Positions 62,919 to 64,000 of a stretch of 64,000 bases of DNA are shown here, piece after piece. Where the stretch lies: the NCBI GenBank assembly GCA_030867875.1, contig JAOWCC010001634.1, forward strand, positions 11,364,778 to 11,428,777. Reading direction: 5' to 3'. Within the stretch, counting starts at the first letter, position 1. Every line of letters starts with the position of its first letter. Origin of the DNA: Actinernus sp. WN-2022. Taxonomy: Eukaryota; Cnidaria; Anthozoa; Actiniaria; Actinernidae. The notes beneath the pieces were generated by a model, which had not been told where the DNA came from, did no database searches, and saw only the letters and a program-made list of their open reading frames with translations. Both the position numbers and the translations under genes were made by a program.

Positions 62919-62961
62919 TCTACCTGAAGAAGGCTGGTTTGGCCAGCCGAAATATCGTAGA
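62919..62961 (+). ncRNA. Hammerhead-ribozyme-like motif in Penelope 3' arm
   Basis: Stem I TCTAC (62,919-62,923) pairs with GTAGA (62,957-62,961). Core CTGAAGA (62,924-62,930) fits CUGANGA. Stem II GGCTGG/CCAGCC is six perfect pairs around TTTGG, then GAAA (62,949-62,952), a minimal stem III region TAT, and C62956 as the expected cleavage base. One extra A at the base of stem II is atypical. Minimal stem III hammerheads are known from Penelope-like elements and may act as dimers through the self-complementary AUAU. Confidence 0.55.
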
Positions 62962-63215
62962 ATTATCAATATATACGTTGTTCGATCAGCTTTTCTGTAG
63001 TCCTTGGACTTGTTTACTTATTAGTATTTTTGGCTGATCAGATCTCTCCGCAAGATCCAACGTACCACCGACAGAATTGTCGTATACGGTTTTTGCTATA
63101 TTTTATTATTCGTTATAAAAAATGTATTTTCCAATTTTTTCAACATATTTTAAATTTAGACCGTATTACCAACAGTATAAGAGCAACTTGTTTCAACAGG
63201 GGATCCCTTTAAATG

Positions 63216-63521
63216 TTGTGTTATGACACAAGTCTTATAAGTAATGTACCGATCAATTCGAAACATCAACATCCCCCCCCGGGCAACCCTCGGGCATTTG
63301 ACTCGTTTTCGTGCCCGGGGAGTGGGGAAGTTGACATCGGTAGCTATCCTTGGGGTGGGAAATTTGACACCGGACGGGAGGGGTGGGGGGATTTGAACAA
63401 GTTGTCTCGATTTCATGTTATGTGCTGCGTGGTTTCCTCGATCGAAATCATGGCGGAATTGGATCGGGGAGGTCACTACGGAGCCCTATAAGGGCCATCA
63501 ACAAACACACATTGTATGAAA
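63216..63521. repeat. Repeat DNA with GC-rich CCCCGGG words
   Basis: CCCCGGGCAACCCTCGGGCATT and related words resemble the interior of the 25.8-26.9 kb element. No gene. Confidence 0.5.
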
Positions 63522-63523
63522 GA

Positions 63524-63620
63524 CTATCGCGTGATACTGCTTTATTATCGCGCGATACCATTTTACTATCGCGCGATACTGTTTTATTATCGCGCGATAG
63601 TGTTTTAATATCGCGCGACA
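63524..63620. repeat. 21 bp tandem array of TATCGCGCGATA palindromes
   Basis: Five 12 bp palindromes starting at 63,524, 63,546, 63,567, 63,588 and 63,609; the three central ones are perfect. The reading LLSRDTxLLSRDT is a by-product of the 21 bp period. Confidence 0.9.
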
Positions 63621-63661
63621 ATGTGTTATTTTAAAATACGTACATTACTTAGCAAGACAAC

Positions 63662-63802
63662 ATGGCGGCGAACACGCTACGTGGTAATGCTATTTTCCTT
63701 TATATGTTTCAATTACGTCCGACAACGAATTTGGCTTTACCTGAATACTTACAGGCGGTTCAAAATGCTATTGAAAATAACAGGGATGCATTAGTCGACT
63801 GA
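63662..63802 (+). CDS. Possible 46-residue open frame, unrecognised
   Basis: ATG in the good context AACATGGCG, then NTLRGNAIFLYMFQLRPTTN and a helical end PEYLQAVQNAIENNRDALVD, stop TGA. No family recognised, no splice donor seen before the stop. It sits in repeat DNA between the palindrome array and an inverted-repeat arm, so it may be chance. Confidence 0.2.
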   Translation: MAANTLRGNAIFLYMFQLRPTTNLALPEYLQAVQNAIENNRDALVD

Positions 63803-64000
63803 GTACTTTAAAGGGGCTGTGTCACGGTAAGACTCCACATTCATTTTTCCGGGCCGGAAAGAGCTATTTCCACCGATTTTGATATGAACTAACGAACCTC
63901 TCGGCCATGTGGGATGCTTAAAATGAAAGCAAATATGCAAAAATAACTAACAAACTGTATATTAACAGTCTCCAGGGAAAATATTGAAAATCCTTTCAAT
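63803..64000 (-). repeat. Single arm of the 59.05-59.57 kb inverted-repeat family
   Basis: AAAGGGGCTGTGTCACGGTA, ATTTCCACCGATTTTGATAT, CGAACCTCTCGGCC and GTGGGATGCTTAAAAT match 58,960-59,155 inverted. Runs off the window. Confidence 0.7.

Larger units (their letters stand above)
60087..63112 (+). mobile_element. Penelope-like retroelement with inverted terminal arm
   Basis: Flanked by an 11 bp direct repeat TTATAAAAAAT (60,076-60,086; 63,113-63,123). The left arm (60,087-61,008) is the reverse complement of the 3' part (62,114-63,020), so the element is a sense copy headed by an inverted partial copy. This is a known Penelope arrangement. The left arm has a 13 bp GAAGAGCCAGATG duplication; otherwise differences are few, so the event is recent. 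Confidence 0.85.

Overview
The window looks like repeat-dense intergenic DNA of an animal, most likely a cnidarian and probably an anthozoan such as a stony coral. This is inferred from the mix of elements: a Maverick/Polinton, Penelope-like, DIRS, BEL/Pao, Ty3/Gypsy and several LINE lineages, plus many short foldback repeats, in AT-rich DNA. I recognise no intact ordinary host gene. Almost all coding sequence belongs to transposable or virus-like elements, many of them nested in one another.

Layout. 1-1.2 kb: a repeat carrying a terminal-exon-like coding end, interrupted by a 280 bp MITE; a second copy at 54.4-55.2 kb keeps the empty site. 1.2-7.2 kb: noncoding, with foldback repeats. 7.2-9.86 kb: a RecQ-like helicase remnant and a 5'-truncated LINE with an insertion near its 3' end. 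11.0-16.5 kb: a decayed BEL/Pao retrotransposon (minus strand). 16.7-20.2 kb: a LINE with an open 974-codon frame, bracketed by identical 63 bp repeats. 20.3-24.2 kb: a decayed DIRS-like element. 25.2-28.6 kb: two MITE-like elements with TAA duplications, an LTR-like fragment and a 20 bp minisatellite. 28.7-36.2 kb: a broken LINE fused to a broken Gypsy element, which carries two further retroelement insertions. 36.2-37.4 kb: minisatellites and a run of 17 G.

37,944-53,551: the centrepiece, a 15.6 kb Maverick/Polinton with about 450 bp terminal inverted repeats and a 5 bp target duplication. It encodes protein-primed family B DNA polymerase, integrase, adenain-type protease, double-jelly-roll major capsid protein, penton-like minor capsid protein, packaging ATPase, a protein with a parvovirus-type phospholipase A2 motif, several small virion-type proteins, a broken collagen-like fibre gene, a Cys-rich protein and an F-box/ankyrin-like gene with one stop. 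Replication, integration and capsid genes are open. Most genes carry a TATATAG-like motif just before the start, suggesting a common virus-type promoter. The integrase and protease have no ATG before their conserved N-termini.

53.6-60.1 kb: a 75 bp tandem duplication, a tRNA-derived SINE, minisatellites, a LINE tail and several foldback elements. 60.1-63.1 kb: a Penelope-like element (RT plus GIY-YIG endonuclease) with a long inverted terminal arm, an 11 bp target duplication and a hammerhead-ribozyme-like motif in both arms. 63.1-64 kb: repeat DNA with a 21 bp tandem array of palindromes.

Everything here was read by eye, so boundaries of decayed elements are approximate and family assignments rest on visible motifs.
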